From NCBI RefSeq assembly GCF_902686445.1, contig NC_062227.1, forward strand, positions 19,977,678 to 20,041,677: DNA of 64,000 nt, read 5' to 3'. The notes beneath the pieces were generated by a model. The model had not been told where the DNA came from. It ran no database searches and saw nothing but the letters and a program-made list of their open reading frames with translations. This DNA is from Sciurus carolinensis (taxonomy: Eukaryota > Chordata > Mammalia > Rodentia > Sciuridae). Position 1 is the first letter of the stretch, and each line of letters opens with the position of its first letter. A program made the position numbers and the translations under genes. Of the stretch, positions 33,115 through 43,939 are shown in pieces.

Positions 33115-34490
33115 CTAGGGCTAATTAGTGAAGATCTATTCCTGTATGAAGCCAGACTGTAAAGAAAAACAGATGACTATTTTCCAAATGTCCAAAGGTT
33201 ACCAAAAGATCACAAGCATACAAAGAAATAGGAACGCATGGAAAATTAACAAAACAAAATAAATCTCCAGAAATTCAACCTAAGGAAATTATATCTATGA
33301 TTTATCCAAATAAGAATTTTAAATAACTAGCTTAAAGATACACAATGACTTCCAGGCATGGTGGCACATATCTGTAACATCAGCTAACTTGGGAAACTGA
33401 GGCAGGAGAATTGCAAGTTTGAGGTAATTCTGGGCAACTTAGACAGACCCTGACTCAAAATCAAAAATTTCAGAAGGGCTGAGGATGAGTTCAATGGTAC
33501 AGTACCCTTGGTTTCAATTCCCAGTACCATAAAAAAGATAGCCAGTGACCTAAAGGAGAAAAGAATATTAAACAAAGTCAGTAAAATAATCAAAATTATG
33601 ATTATTAAAATTATTAAACAATTACAGTGTCAACAGAGAGAAAACAAAGAACCAAACAGAAATTCTGGAAATGAAGAATATAATAACTGAATTTGAAAAT
33701 TTAGTATAAGGGCTCAAGAGCAAACTTATCAAGCAGAAAAATCAGTAAAGTTGAAAACAGATCATTTGAAATTATGAAATTGGAAGAGCAAAAAAGAAAA
33801 ATTTAATAAATGAAAGTGAGTGGACCCTAAGGGACTTAGGGAACATAATTAGACCAATGTATGCATTATTAGAATCAAAAAAGGAGAATGAAAAGGCAAA
33901 GGGGTAGAGAAGTTATATAAAGAAATAACATCCAAACTATTTATTCCCAAATTTAAGAAAAGACCATATAAATTCAAGAGGCTTGATAAATTCCAAGAAT
34001 GAACCCAAGTAGGGTCAAATTGAGATACATTATAATAGAATAAAAAATGTCATAGATGAAGGTAATTTGAAAGCAGTAAAGAAAATGATTTGTTCATGCA
34101 ATGGAGTGTGTATCAGATTATCAGAATTCTGTGAAGAAACACTGTAGACTGGAAGGAAGTGAGATGATATATCCAGAGAACAGAAAGGAAAAAAAAATAA
34201 GAATACTGTATATGGCAAAATTATCTTATGAAAATGAAGACGAAATTAACTTTCCCAGATAAGAATCTGAGGGAAGCATAACCATTAGAGTTGCCTTGTT
34301 AGAAATGTGTAGTCTTTCAAACTGAAATGAAGGACTATACAGTAACATGAAACCAAATGAAAATATAAAACTTCCTGGTAATATATAGAATTTTATAATA
34401 TTCTAATGTTGTACACAAATTGTATATAAATCACTTTTAATTCTCAAGTAGAATTCATAGAACAAAAGACTATAAAATAACTACAAATCT
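33115..34490 (+). mobile_element. HAL1/L1 ORF1-type remnant, sense
   Basis: Text such as 'actggaaggaagtgagatga' (34,147) and 'atatggcaaaattatcttat' (34,211) follows the HAL1/L1 ORF1 layout. A SINE at 33,351-33,530 interrupts it. Heavily decayed. Confidence 0.65.
33351..33532 (+). repeat. MEN-type SINE, sense
   Basis: 'tccaggcatggtggcacata' to 'caattcccagtaccat', nested in HAL1. Confidence 0.9.
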
Positions 34491-34493
34491 GTT

Positions 34494-34535
34494 GTATATA
34501 TGTATATATATATAATATATATTTATATATATAAC
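34494..34535. repeat. (TA)n-rich simple repeat
   Basis: Imperfect TATA/TATG repeat next to the HAL1 end. Confidence 0.8.
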
Positions 34536-34689
34536 ATAAAGACATGAACGTGTGACAACTACAGAAAGTGAATGGGGTAGAGATGTAAAGGAATAAAGTT
34601 TTTGTATGTGACTGAAGTGAAATGGCTAAATGTTTAAATTAGTGTTTATACTGCATGGGGTTACAAAAAAAATAAAGTTGGCTTTTGTG

Positions 34690-35098
34690 ACATTAAAATG
34701 ATTTCTGTAATCTGTTTATGTTTGGATATGAAGTATACCCAAAACAGGTGACATGTTTAGATTATGAAAGATGTGAACTAATCACTGAACCCATTTGATG
34801 TGTTAGTAATTTGAATGGATTACTGGGTGGTAACTGTAGGCAGGCCAGGTGTGCCTAGGGGATTATATATTTTGTTGCTATCTCCTTTTGCTCTTTCTTT
34901 CTGCTTCCCAGCTGCCATAAACTGAGAGCTTTCCTTTCTACACCCTTCCACCATGATGTTCTACCTCACCTCAGGCCCAGATCAGCTAATGATGGACTAA
35001 ATCTCTGAAACTGTGAGCCAAAATAAACTTTTCTCCACTGAGTTGTTCTTGTTGGATATTTTGGTCATAGTGATGAAAAAGCTGACCAATACATAATC
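34690..35098 (+). mobile_element. MaLR LTR, sense
   Basis: 'gtttggatatgaagtatacc' near the start, 'cagctgccataaactgagag', 'ccaccatgatgttctacctc', AATAAA in 'gccaaaataaacttttctcc' and a terminal 'gctgaccaatacata' give a nearly complete solitary LTR of the MaLR group. Confidence 0.75.
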
Positions 35099-35230
35099 CC
35101 AATGGTAACTCCAGAAAATATTTATAGGCAAAAAAGGAAATGAGAGTCTTTCGATTTCTAATGAAAAATTTAAGAACCTTAAAAGTCATCACTCTAGCCT
35201 AAAAATGAATAAAATAGCTGAGAAAATTTG

Positions 35231-35408
35231 TTTTTTCCCCTCAAGTTCTGGGGTTGAACTCAGAGAAAGTGTACCACTGAGCTACACCCTTTTAACTTTT
35301 TTATTTTGGTATAGAGTTTAAGTTGCCCTGGCTGGCCTCAACCTTATGCTCCTCCTGCCTCAGCCTCTCAGGTAGCTGGTGTTTCAGGCGTGTGCACTGT
35401 GCAGCCTG
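35231..35408 (-). repeat. MEN-type SINE, antisense
   Basis: 'ctggggttgaactcagag' to 'ggcgtgtgcactgtgcagcc'. Confidence 0.85.
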
Positions 35409-35409
35409 A

Positions 35410-36005
35410 GAAAACTAAATCAGTGAGTTTTAGACCTGTCAGAGTAATGAGGCTATCAGGCAAAAGGGTGTCCCCAAAACTGAAGTGACAGGGACATACA
35501 GAGAGGCACAACTTATTAGAACAAAATCATACAAACTCACGAGCAGAAACATTAGCAGGAACCAATGCTGGGGTAAGAAACCAAAAGTATAATTATAATT
35601 GATCAGATGAGGTCAAGAGATGCAATGTTGACTAGTCTGAGAGTTACAAACCCTACAGTGGTCAAACCATAGAGGGGTCTCAGGTTTTTGTGAGTTCTAT
35701 CTTCAGGAGCCCTACCAGGTTTTCACAGTGAATATGACTAAATAAATGACAAAAATGCTAACAACAAAAATGTTTTCCTTCTTGTAAGGAGAGGGAGAAA
35801 ATAAACATTTAGAAAACATCAGAGCATTCTGTTCTTTACAAACCTGTCCTCCGGAGAAACTATTTTAGTTTCTGGGGTTTTATCAGACCCTAATTAACCT
35901 GGGAAAGGGAAATACCTAATTCCAGGCAGCTCTAACCTTCCATGGTGTATAAAAGAAATATCCAGCTTGAAGCACCTCTAATCATCCTGTCTCACCTTAG
36001 TGGAT
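35410..36005. other. Unassigned sequence
   Basis: No SINE or coding signal recognised in about 600 bases. Confidence 0.45.
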
Positions 36006-36009
36006 GGAG

Positions 36010-36720
36010 AACTCATAGAGGATAACATGGGGAGAAAACAGATGATCTTGGGTGTTAAAATGATTTTTTAGGTACAATACCAAAGGCATCTCTGAAATAA
36101 GTAATTAATAAATTAGACTTCATTAAAAAAAAGTCTCCTCTGCAAAAGACAACATCCAGAAAAAGAGTTTTCAGTTGAGAAAAAATACTTGGAAAACATA
36201 CATCTGATGAAGAATTACTATAGAAAATATTTTTAAAAAACACTGCAAATTTAACAATAAGGAAATGAAACCAGGCATGGTGGCACCAGCATGTAATGGT
36301 AGTGGCTCAGGAGGCTGAGACAGGAGGATTTCAAGTTCAGTAACTTAAGACAGCCTCAGCAACTTAAGGAGGCACTAAGCAACTTAGCAAGACCCTGCCT
36401 CAAAAGAAAAAAAAAAAAGTGCTGGGGATGTGACTCAGTGATTAAGAGCCCTGGGTTTCATCTCTGGTACAGAAAAAATGAAAGGAAGGGAGGGAGGGAA
36501 CAACCTGATTAAAAAATGGACTAAAAATTTACATCTCACCAAAAGAGTCATACAGATAGAAAGTAGCCTATGACAAGATGTTGAACATCATATGTCATTG
36601 AGGAATTGCATATACAACAATGAATCTCACAGCATACCTTTGAATTGTCAAAAACCAAAATGTTGACACTACCAAATACTGGTGATTATGTAGAGGATCA
36701 GAGACTCCAAGTGTATATGG
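36010..36720 (+). mobile_element. Old L1 ORF2 remnant, sense, split by a SINE
   Basis: 'aaattagacttcattaaaa' and, after the SINE, 'acctgattaaaaaatggact' and 'aatactggtgattatgtaga' are in L1 ORF2 order. Confidence 0.75.
36268..36480 (+). repeat. MEN-type SINE, sense
   Basis: 'accaggcatggtggcaccag' to 'tttcatctctggtacag', followed by a (GGAA)n-like tail. Confidence 0.92.
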
Positions 36721-36721
36721 T

Positions 36722-37022
36722 TGGGTAAGTGTCCCTAAGGCCCATGTGATAAAGACCTCGTCCCAGGCTGTGGTGCTGTTGAGAGAAGGTGAGGTCTAAT
36801 AGAAGGAGGTTTTCCTCCCAGCTGCCATGAGGTGGGCCATTTTCTCAGCCATGCCTTCCCACCCTGATTCACTACTGCCTTGTCCCATGCACAAAAGCAA
36901 AGGAGAAAACTGAGCACAAATTGAAACCTAAGAAACCAAGAGCCAAAAGAAAACTTTGCTCCTTAAAAGTTGTTTAGCTCAGATATTTTGTCACAGTGAC
37001 ACAAAGCTGACTACCCTTGTCA
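36722..37022 (+). mobile_element. MaLR LTR, sense
   Basis: 'taaggcccatgtgataaaga', 'ctcccagctgccatgaggtg' and the end 'gtgacacaaagctgactacc' parallel the LTR at 34,690. Confidence 0.65.
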
Positions 37023-37049
37023 CTTTTATTCAACTCAGTACTAGAAGTC

Positions 37050-37204
37050 CTTGCTAGTGTGGGTGTAGTGATGCACACATGTAATCCCAGCCACTTGAGG
37101 GGCTGGGGCAGGAAGATTTCAAGTTTAAGTGCAGTCTCAGGAACTTAGTGATACCCTGTCTCAAAATAAAAAAAAATAGAAAGAAATGGGGATGTAGCTC
37201 AGTG
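37050..37204 (+). repeat. MEN-type SINE, sense, 3' truncated
   Basis: 'gtgggtgtagtgatgcacac' to 'tggggatgtagctcagtgcc'; the ID half is cut where an antisense LTR begins. Confidence 0.88.
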
Positions 37205-37500
37205 CCCCAAGTTTATTCTTGCCTCACAGTTTTGGAGGTTCTAGTTCATGATTGGTTGGTCCTGTTGCTTTGGACCTTTGGTGAGGCAGCAGCACATCAT
37301 GGTGGGAATATATGGCAAAACAAAACTGCTCACCTTATGGCCATGAAGCATATAGGAGAAAGGTAAAGGGAATAATCTCCTTCAGTGATCCCTCCTCCCC
37401 CTGATGACCTAAAGGTCTCACACTAGCCCTCACCTCTCAAAGGTTCTTCCCACCTCCTGGGTACCAAACCTTTTACAAGAATATTATCCAAACCATAGCA
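37205..37500 (-). mobile_element. MaLR LTR, antisense
   Basis: 'aagtttattcttgcctcaca' through 'tccaaaccatagc', the reversed MaLR layout. It faces the LTR at 36,722. Confidence 0.6.
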
Positions 37501-37946
37501 CTGTAAGAGCTACCTCATCATTCCTTGTGTGTGGAAATGTCTCTTGGGGATAAATCCTAGAAGTGAAATTGGAGACTGAGTATACATGCATTTATAATTT
37601 TGATAGATACTGCCAAATTTCTGTTTCCCTAAAGCCTAGCCAAAGTAGTGATGCCAGATATCACTTAATGCTTTTCCATTTAGAAATACACCATAAAAAG
37701 TAGGTGACCTATTAAAGAATTGGGTAGAAAGTGGGACAAGTTTATTTGACAACCTACAAAGTTCATTTTCACTCAAACATACATTCAACAAAATTTCTTG
37801 TGCCTTTACCCTGTGCCAAGAGCTTTTAGGCATTTGGGATATACTCACAAACAAATCAGACTCACGTTCCTACCTGTGTGTGGAACTTACATTTCAGTTC
37901 TACATTTTGGAACTTTCTGGTCTTCCTGAGACTCCAGTTAAATGTC

Positions 37947-38064
37947 AAAATCCTGAAAATGGGGCTGGGGAGATAGCTCAGTTGGTAGAGTGCTTGCCTT
38001 GCAAGCACAAAGCCCTGGGTTTGATCCCCAGCACTGCAAAAAAAAAAAAAAAAATCCTGAAAAT
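37947..38064 (+). repeat. Young ID SINE with perfect 14-bp target-site duplication
   Basis: The ID body 37,961-38,037 is near intact ('gatagctcagttggtagagt', with recognisable A and B boxes), followed by a pure A tail. The exact string aaaatcctgaaaat flanks it at 37,947-37,960 and 38,051-38,064. A pure tail plus perfect flanks indicate recent insertion. Confidence 0.96.
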
Positions 38065-38748
38065 GATCCATTGAGATCCTGAGCACTGGTGCCAGACATA
38101 TGCTACAAGTGTTATTGAAAAACTAGAAGCACTGTTGCATATGATTTCGTAAGTCTCCATCAGGTCCTTTTAAACAACACACTGGTGAGAGAGCTCTTTT
38201 TATCTGACTCCATCTGCTGTTGGTAGTGATGGGTAGTGCCCATCAGCATACTGTGGGCATTGTGGTATCCTCTGAGATTAGGTTGTGAAATAGGAAATGG
38301 AGTTACAAGCAGATTTGCAAGTGTATGCAAACTGTTTGGTACTATCTCTTGCTGAAACTAAGGGCACCCAATTCAGGTTTGGGGAGTAGTCAAGACAAGG
38401 TTAGCAGCACATTCCTATCAGGGCACAGTTTCCTTTTTGCAGTCTGTCCTTGTTTAGGTTATAGAAAGAGATCACAAGAAGATTCCATGGAAAATAGTTT
38501 AGAAACAGACAGCAGCAATCCTCTATTATGCTGAACAAGGGCATGGAAAAGTGAACATGTTGGAAACGAAGAAGAGATGGTAAGTATAAGGGAATAGCAA
38601 AGTGCACTTACTATACTATAGTCTAGTCTCAGGGTTATTTTTTTAAAATTCTCAATTTAAGCATCTAAGAGGAGAATATCTTGAAAAGTTAGCACCCACT
38701 AGATTTAGAAGGCTGTTGGCTATAGCTGTCAAAGTCTTGTGAATATTC

Positions 38749-38838
38749 CAGTGGATTTTTTTCCCCTGTAATAACAGGGATTGAACCCAGGATCTACCAC
38801 TGAGGTACATCCCCAGTCTTATCTCAGTGGATTTTTTT
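38749..38838 (-). repeat. ID half-element, antisense, with flanking duplication
   Basis: 'acagggattgaacccaggat' to 'aggtacatccccagtctt', flanked by cagtggattttttt on both sides (38,749 and 38,825). Confidence 0.85.
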
Positions 38839-38860
38839 TTGCATCCTTTGAAGGACAATT

Positions 38861-39022
38861 TGTGCCTGGTGCAAAGGCATATGCCTATCATCCCAGTTAT
38901 TCCAGAGGCTGAGGCAGGAGGAACAAAAGTTTGTGGCCAGCCTGGGCAACTTAGCAAAAGAAGAGGGCTGAGCATGTAGCTCTGTGATACAGTGACCCTG
39001 GCTTCAATCCCCAGTACTGGAG
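38861..39022 (+). repeat. MEN-type SINE, sense
   Basis: 'tgcctggtgcaaaggcatat' to 'ttcaatccccagtactgg'. Confidence 0.88.
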
Positions 39023-39029
39023 CTGGGGT

Positions 39030-39880
39030 GGGGGGGCAGCTGCGAAGGGGCAGAATAACAATAAAACAACGGGGAGTTCAACTTGTGATAAGGAAGCCAG
39101 ACATTGTAGTCTTTTCAGGTATAAAATGAAGCAGCAGCAAAACGGTAACTCCAGTGAGTGGCTCTTGAAAAGTATCTGGTTTTTATTCTTCTTTTTGGTC
39201 TGTGTCGTTAAAAGTTTCATCCTGGTGCGACAATAAACAACAGGATAAAGAATGAACTGTTTCTGAAGCCCTAAAAATTCTCAATTATTCTTCCCAGTTA
39301 TTAAATTCTACAGCCAGACGAAGGAGACATTTAAGTCAATATTCTCATTGGATAACTGGGGTCCACAGCGTGAAGCAGCAATTAATGGAAGCTGTCAACT
39401 CACTCTTCTGATTCCCATTCCAGCAGAGCTCTTTCTACAACAGGTTCATCATCACAAACCTTCAATGCCAATGATTTCAGGTTCTATGCCGCCTTGATGC
39501 AAATGTTGCAAACTGGAATGACTTTGGACAATGGCACTGGACGCCAAAGGGATTGCACATAGCTGGAGCCACGGACTGCTTAATGAGCAGTCACACTGCT
39601 CTGGAGCTGAGCTTGGAGAGGTGGTCCTTGGGTCCCCAGGGGTCTTCTCAGCCCTGATTGAACACAACTGTTCCAGCACTGTACTTCCGTGGTCTAAGCC
39701 AAAGAGAGCTCCGCACGTACCTCGTAGTGGACTCTAATTCCCCAGCGGTCCATTTCATCCCCCTAAGGCAGCGTGTAGCCATTTTTTGAATCACCCAGTG
39801 GGATTTCCTGACCCTTGAACGACTGACCTAAGCCTGGCAGTAGGTGCCAGCGGCCCATGAAGGGAGTGGGCAGGGCCCAG
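39030..39880. other. Promoter-flanking unique sequence
   Basis: No SINE in the 850 bases upstream of the CpG island. GC rises gradually to the right. No coding frame I can support. Confidence 0.5.
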
Positions 39881-40116
39881 GCCCCGCTCTTTTCCTGGGC
39901 TCCATTCTTGCCACCCTACTACGTCCCGCCCTTCCAGCCTTTCCCCCCGCGAGCGTTTTCTGAACACTTCCCACTTCATGTTTACAAAGTGCTTACGCTC
40001 ACTTGGCCGCCAGCTTTCTCACACGCTCCAGTCCCTCGCCCGGCCCGCAGCCTTTCCCGCCCGCCTCCCGCCACCTGCCACTTCGCCCCACCTCCCCCGC
40101 ATCCCCAGCGCCCGCT

Positions 40117-40193
40117 ACGCCGCCACGCCGCCACCCCGCCACCCCGCCACCCCGCCACCCCGCCACCCCGCCACCCCGCCACCCCGCCACTCC
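40117..40193 (+). repeat. 8-bp GC minisatellite (ccaccccg)n
   Basis: About eight head-to-tail copies of ccaccccg, slightly variant at both ends. With an 8-base unit, all three frames stay open and give an 8-residue Pro/Arg/His/Thr repeat, which explains the spurious long frames here. Confidence 0.95.
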
Positions 40194-40240
40194 GCGCCGG
40201 TCGGGCAGGTTCCGAAGTCTGGCGCCAGACAGCGCGGACC

Positions 40241-40250
40241 GTCACGTGAC
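40241..40250. promoter_or_regulatory. Perfect E-box palindrome GTCACGTGAC
   Basis: A 10-base palindrome matching the USF/MiT-TFE (CLEAR-type) E-box, about 190 bases upstream of the predicted exon-1 donor. Occupancy is inferred. Confidence 0.7.
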
Positions 40251-40290
40251 CGCGCAGGCCCCGCCCCCGCGCCGACGCGCATCGACGTGC

Positions 40291-40300
40291 CCCGGAAGTT
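40291..40300 (+). promoter_or_regulatory. ETS/GABP-type site
   Basis: cccggaagtt has the CCGGAAGT core favoured by ETS factors in CpG-island promoters. A start site could lie just downstream. Confidence 0.6.
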
Positions 40301-40434
40301 ACCCTCCCCGAGCGACCAGAGCGACGCGGAGGCGGAGGCGGCGGTGTGAACGCTCTACGCGCTCCTCTAGGTGTTCCGCGCCCACCGTGCTGGCTGAGGA
40401 GGGGGCCTCCCGCCGCAAGGCCGCCGGGAACTCG
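40300..40434 (+). other. Candidate non-coding exon 1 of the ARHGAP12-like transcript
   Basis: GC-rich sequence with GCGGAGGCGG repeats and no useful start codon. It ends at 'ctcg' followed by gtaagg at 40,435, a good splice donor. In this gene family the first exon is untranslated and translation starts in exon 2. The start of the exon is not determinable. Confidence 0.5.
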
Positions 40435-40443
40435 GTAAGGAAG

Positions 40444-40745
40444 CCGGGTGCGAGTGCCCCGGACGGAGGGCAGGTCGGTAAAGCGCTGCACGAAGGCGCT
40501 CCTGGGCTCGGTTAGTGCCCGCGGCGGGCGGCAGGACTGGGGGAGGCGTGTGCAGGAGGCGCGGCGGCGTGGATGGTGTGAGGTGAGACCGGGTGCGGGT
40601 GCCCCGGACAGAGGGCAAGTCGGTGAGGCGCTGCACGAAGGCGCTCCTGGGCTCGGTTAGTGCCCGCGGCGGGACTGGGGGAGGCGTGTGCAGCAGGCGC
40701 AGCTGCGCGGAAGGCGCGAGGTGAGGCCGGGTGCGGCGAGAGTGG
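40444..40745 (+). repeat. 145-bp tandem repeat in the CpG island
   Basis: 'ccgggtgcg' recurs at 40,444, 40,589 and 40,727 (spacings 145 and 138). Units one and two are about 90% identical, including 'aaggcgctcctgggctcggt'; the third is partial. Units two and three are each preceded by a donor-like 'aggtgag'. Internal loss of about 7 bases (gcgggcggca) accounts for the shorter spacing. Confidence 0.9.
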
Positions 40746-40913
40746 TCGGGGCAGGGTTTGGGCGCCCGGGGAGGGGAGGCGGTTGCCCGCCGATTGGCCG
40801 ACAGAGTCGGGAGGGTTTCAGTGGCCCTAAGTTGAGGCTCCTTTGCTCCCTAGGTTTTCTGACTTCTGTGTGCGGGCAGCGCCCGCCGCCCCGCCCCCGA
40901 CGGGGAGGGTGTC

Positions 40914-40915
<2 letters not shown>

Positions 40916-40947
<32 letters not shown>
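40916..40947 (+). repeat. (GT)n microsatellite
   Basis: About 15 GT units at the right shoulder of the CpG island. Confidence 0.95.
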
Positions 40948-40952
<5 letters not shown>

Positions 40953-40959
40953 GGCCAGA

Positions 40960-42700
40960 CTGGAGCTGCCTTCCTTCGAGGGCCTCCCACCGGTGTTTGC
41001 CCATTTCGTAATGCAGTAGGGTGGGCAATTTTCTGTCCACCTGGGGAGCCCACCTGGGGCCTCCCGTAGGAGCTTTGACCTTAACCAGGACACTTCCTTT
41101 TCTGTGGTCTTAAGAGGTGCCCCGCCCGTAATGGATAGGCATTTGCTATGCTCCAGCTCTGTTAGGAGCAATCTCCTCAAAGTCCCTGAATTCAAACAAA
41201 AACAACAACAACAGGCTGCTGCCCTCTTTCCATCCCAGGGTAGTTGCTGATCTTTCTAGAATGGCTGTCTTTACGTATTGTGTTAACTTACTGCAGACCC
41301 TGTGACAAGAAATGGCCACAGGGTCGTCATTAGAGAAAAAGGCATGGCCTTCCGTTCAGAAGCCTGTAATGTTTTCCCTTTGCTTGCAGCAGCAGTTTAA
41401 AATGCGTTTGCAAAGGTGAAAGCAGAGTGCTTAAAGTACACCTTTATCGAAAGTTGTAATTCATTTCAATTGAGTTTTATTATGGGTAAAAGGCTTTTAA
41501 CACTGATACACGATTATTTGTGTCTTACTTTATGGTTCATGATGACACGCGGAAGTAGATTTTATTGACTAGGCACACATTCTTCAAAGGCAGGTAATGT
41601 AGAGGAAAGAAACATTGAACTACGAGTTACTTAGGTTCTGGTTTAAATTTGCCATCCAAGTTGTAGAGGTGAGACCTCAGAAGACTCAGAATGTTGCAAT
41701 AAAAAAATTGTTTTAAAGTATCTAGTCCCTTTCACTGCCTCTTTCCTACTAAGAAAGTGGAGGAGTGGGTGCCCTAGAGATGTATTATCTGTCCATATCC
41801 ACTTTCCCTTACCTGTTCCCTATGAGGGTGTATTACAGAGGTCGTCATCCCTGTTCCTCCTCTGGTCTGAGCACACAGTCTGTCTGCTGGTGCAGTATTT
41901 TTCTTCGTTTTAAAATTCCCTTGGAAACGTTTTGGAGCAAGGATTTGGGAGCCCAAAGCAGTGTCTAAGAATAGGCAGTGAGGCATAACCCTGCTCTGTG
42001 CCACCTGAAGAGCTACCCAAGCTAGCTCTATGTTCCATTGCTCTGGAGGAGTTTCTCTGTTGGGGAAAAACAAAGTGTAGTATAACAGGTTATATGTGTA
42101 TGTTTGTGTTTATATGTCCCAGCATCTATTGATAGACTTTTGTTCTAGCAATAGAAGCTGGAGAGTGCTCATTGATTCTTAATGTAATGCCACCTGTGTA
42201 GTTTAGCTGTGCTTATATAATCAATACTGTATTTTTAGTTTTTTAATTTGCTGTATCAGTTTTTGTGTGGCAAAAATGGATATATGTAAGTGCTGTAGAA
42301 AAATACCATTTGTTTTTAATCATTTAGCTTCTCTTTCATTAATTTGAAAGTGTCAGGTCAGTGCTTTTTTATTTTTATTTTTAAATGAGCTTTATAGATT
42401 TAAGTATTTTAAGTCATGCAAGTGACATTATCGAGAATAATAAGGTTCATGATTACAAATTGACTAAAAGGGAATAGTGGTGATCTGTAGTCATTCAATA
42501 ATAGCACTTATCTGATAAAATGACATTACTATTTTATAATAGTTGAAGACAAATTTAAAGTTTTATTGTATACTCTAACAATTTTAGTTATAATTGTGAA
42601 TATTCACTGTTCTGTGGAATGAATCAACTGTGTAAAGGTATCAATCTTCCTATCATCCTTGAGGACGCACTGGTCCACCCACGATCCTGTGTCTTGTCCT
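40960..42700. other. Putative intron 1, repeat-free part
   Basis: About 1.7 kb without recognisable SINEs directly downstream of the CpG island, typical of promoter-proximal intron. No second exon seen. Confidence 0.5.
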
Positions 42701-42703
42701 TTT

Positions 42704-42882
42704 GTTTTTTTTTTTTTTAACCAAGGGGATCATAATTACTGAGCTACAGTTTTTTTATTTTTATTATTTTTTTTTATTTTTGAGACAGTGTCTTGCTAAG
42801 TTTCTGAGGCTGACTTTGAACTTGTGATCCTCCCATTTCAGCCTCCTGAGCTGCTGGGAATACAGGCTCACCCAGCAATCAT
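42704..42882 (-). repeat. MEN-type SINE, antisense
   Basis: 'ttactgagctacag', T-rich linker, 'tgaggctgactttgaacttg' to 'tacaggctcacccagc'. Confidence 0.85.
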
Positions 42883-43187
42883 TCTGTGTCTTTTTTTTTT
42901 TTTTTAAGTTAACTGATGCAATTATGTGAGAACCTCATTCAGGGATGGCTTCACTGTGATTCAGTCATTTTCATATGACTTTGACTTAATATCACGAAGT
43001 TTCATTTGGTAGTTGATTTAATTTATATTTCAGCAGAACTGCCAAATGCTGACGTCTTGAAGCCTTTATCCCCTGTTGATAATAAGTTTTCTGAAGCTTT
43101 AACTTACATGGGAATCTCCTTAACTTCTAATAAATCTGGAAGTCATATGAATGTTGTTCTTCTGCTCAGACCACTCATACACTGTGT

Positions 43188-43500
43188 CCCATAGAAACAT
43201 AATGCCAGCCACCATGTAATTTTAAAATTTCTAATACCCATATTATGAAAACTAAACCAGTGGGGAAAAGAACCCAAGTAAAATCAATAAGTTAATTTAA
43301 CTTAATTAATATATCCAAAATATTTTAACATGTAACTAGTATGGAAATGACATGTTTTTTGGATGAATTGTATTTTACACTTATAGCACAACTTAGTTTA
43401 CACTAGTCCGATTTCAAGTGTTCAGTGGCCACTTTGGCTAGTAGCAGCTGTACTGAGTAACAGTTTTGGAGTGTAAAATTCAGACCAGTGCTATTCTAGG
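43188..43500 (+). mobile_element. Fossil DNA transposon (MER/hAT-like)
   Basis: 'tagaaacataatgccagcca', 'atatccaaaatattttaaca' and 'tttcaagtgttcagtggcca' follow the order of a widespread mammalian MER element. The exact family is uncertain. Confidence 0.5.
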
Positions 43501-43504
43501 TGTA

Positions 43505-43672
43505 TTTTCAGATTGGCCCCATTAGCAACCCTTGGGAACTTGTTAGATACTTAAATTTCAGGGCCTCACCTCATACCTACTGTCATTAGAATATCTAAGA
43601 CTGGGACCTAATACTCTCAAATTTAATAAAATTTCTCCAGGAAATGACTCATGCTCAGCTTCAGTACTTGAT
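43505..43672 (+). mobile_element. MER5A-like hAT element
   Basis: 'tgggaacttgttagatactt' and 'cagggcctcacctcatacct' fit MER5A internal sequence; ends are eroded. Confidence 0.6.
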
Positions 43673-43939
43673 TTCCTATTAAGTGTACAACTTAGAAAAT
43701 TGTGTGGTGGTGGGTAACTTTGTCAGTGTCCCCTCTTGCCCTTGTGAGAGTTTTGTTCCTATTTTTCACACTTGAATAAATCTGCTCATTTCACTCTTAG
43801 AAAAAAACAAAAGAGGAGAAAATTATGGGGTGAAATAATTTCTTCTTCTGGAATTTATACTAGAATTGTTACTTTTTTGTTACACTTGTTAAATTTGAGT
43901 TTTTTCTTTTTCTTTTCTTTTATTTATGTATTTATTTAT

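Larger units (their letters stand above)
39880..40960 (+). promoter_or_regulatory. CpG island promoter of the ARHGAP12-like locus
   Basis: About 1.1 kb of very GC- and CpG-rich DNA, the only such island in the window. It contains Sp1-type 'ccccgccccc' strings, the palindrome GTCACGTGAC, an ETS site, and a candidate first exon ending at 40,434. No TATA box is visible, as usual for housekeeping promoters. It sits 9.8 kb upstream of the ARHGAP12-like coding exon in the right orientation. The link between the two is inferred. Long open frames on both strands here reflect lack of stops in GC-rich repeats. Confidence 0.85.

Noticed and set aside
37961..38037. tRNA gene (A and B boxes visible)
   Set aside because: It is an ID SINE: tRNA-derived body, A tail, target-site duplications, and many relatives in the window.
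39982..40515. Long overlapping open frames (up to 170 codons) in the CpG island, both strands
   Set aside because: They arise from GC-rich sequence and an 8-bp repeat that leaves every frame open; products are low-complexity and overlap on both strands.
43006..43194. 62-codon plus-strand frame before a MER element
   Set aside because: Soluble-looking translation but no recognised family, no splice or promoter context and a non-ATG first codon; not enough to call a gene.
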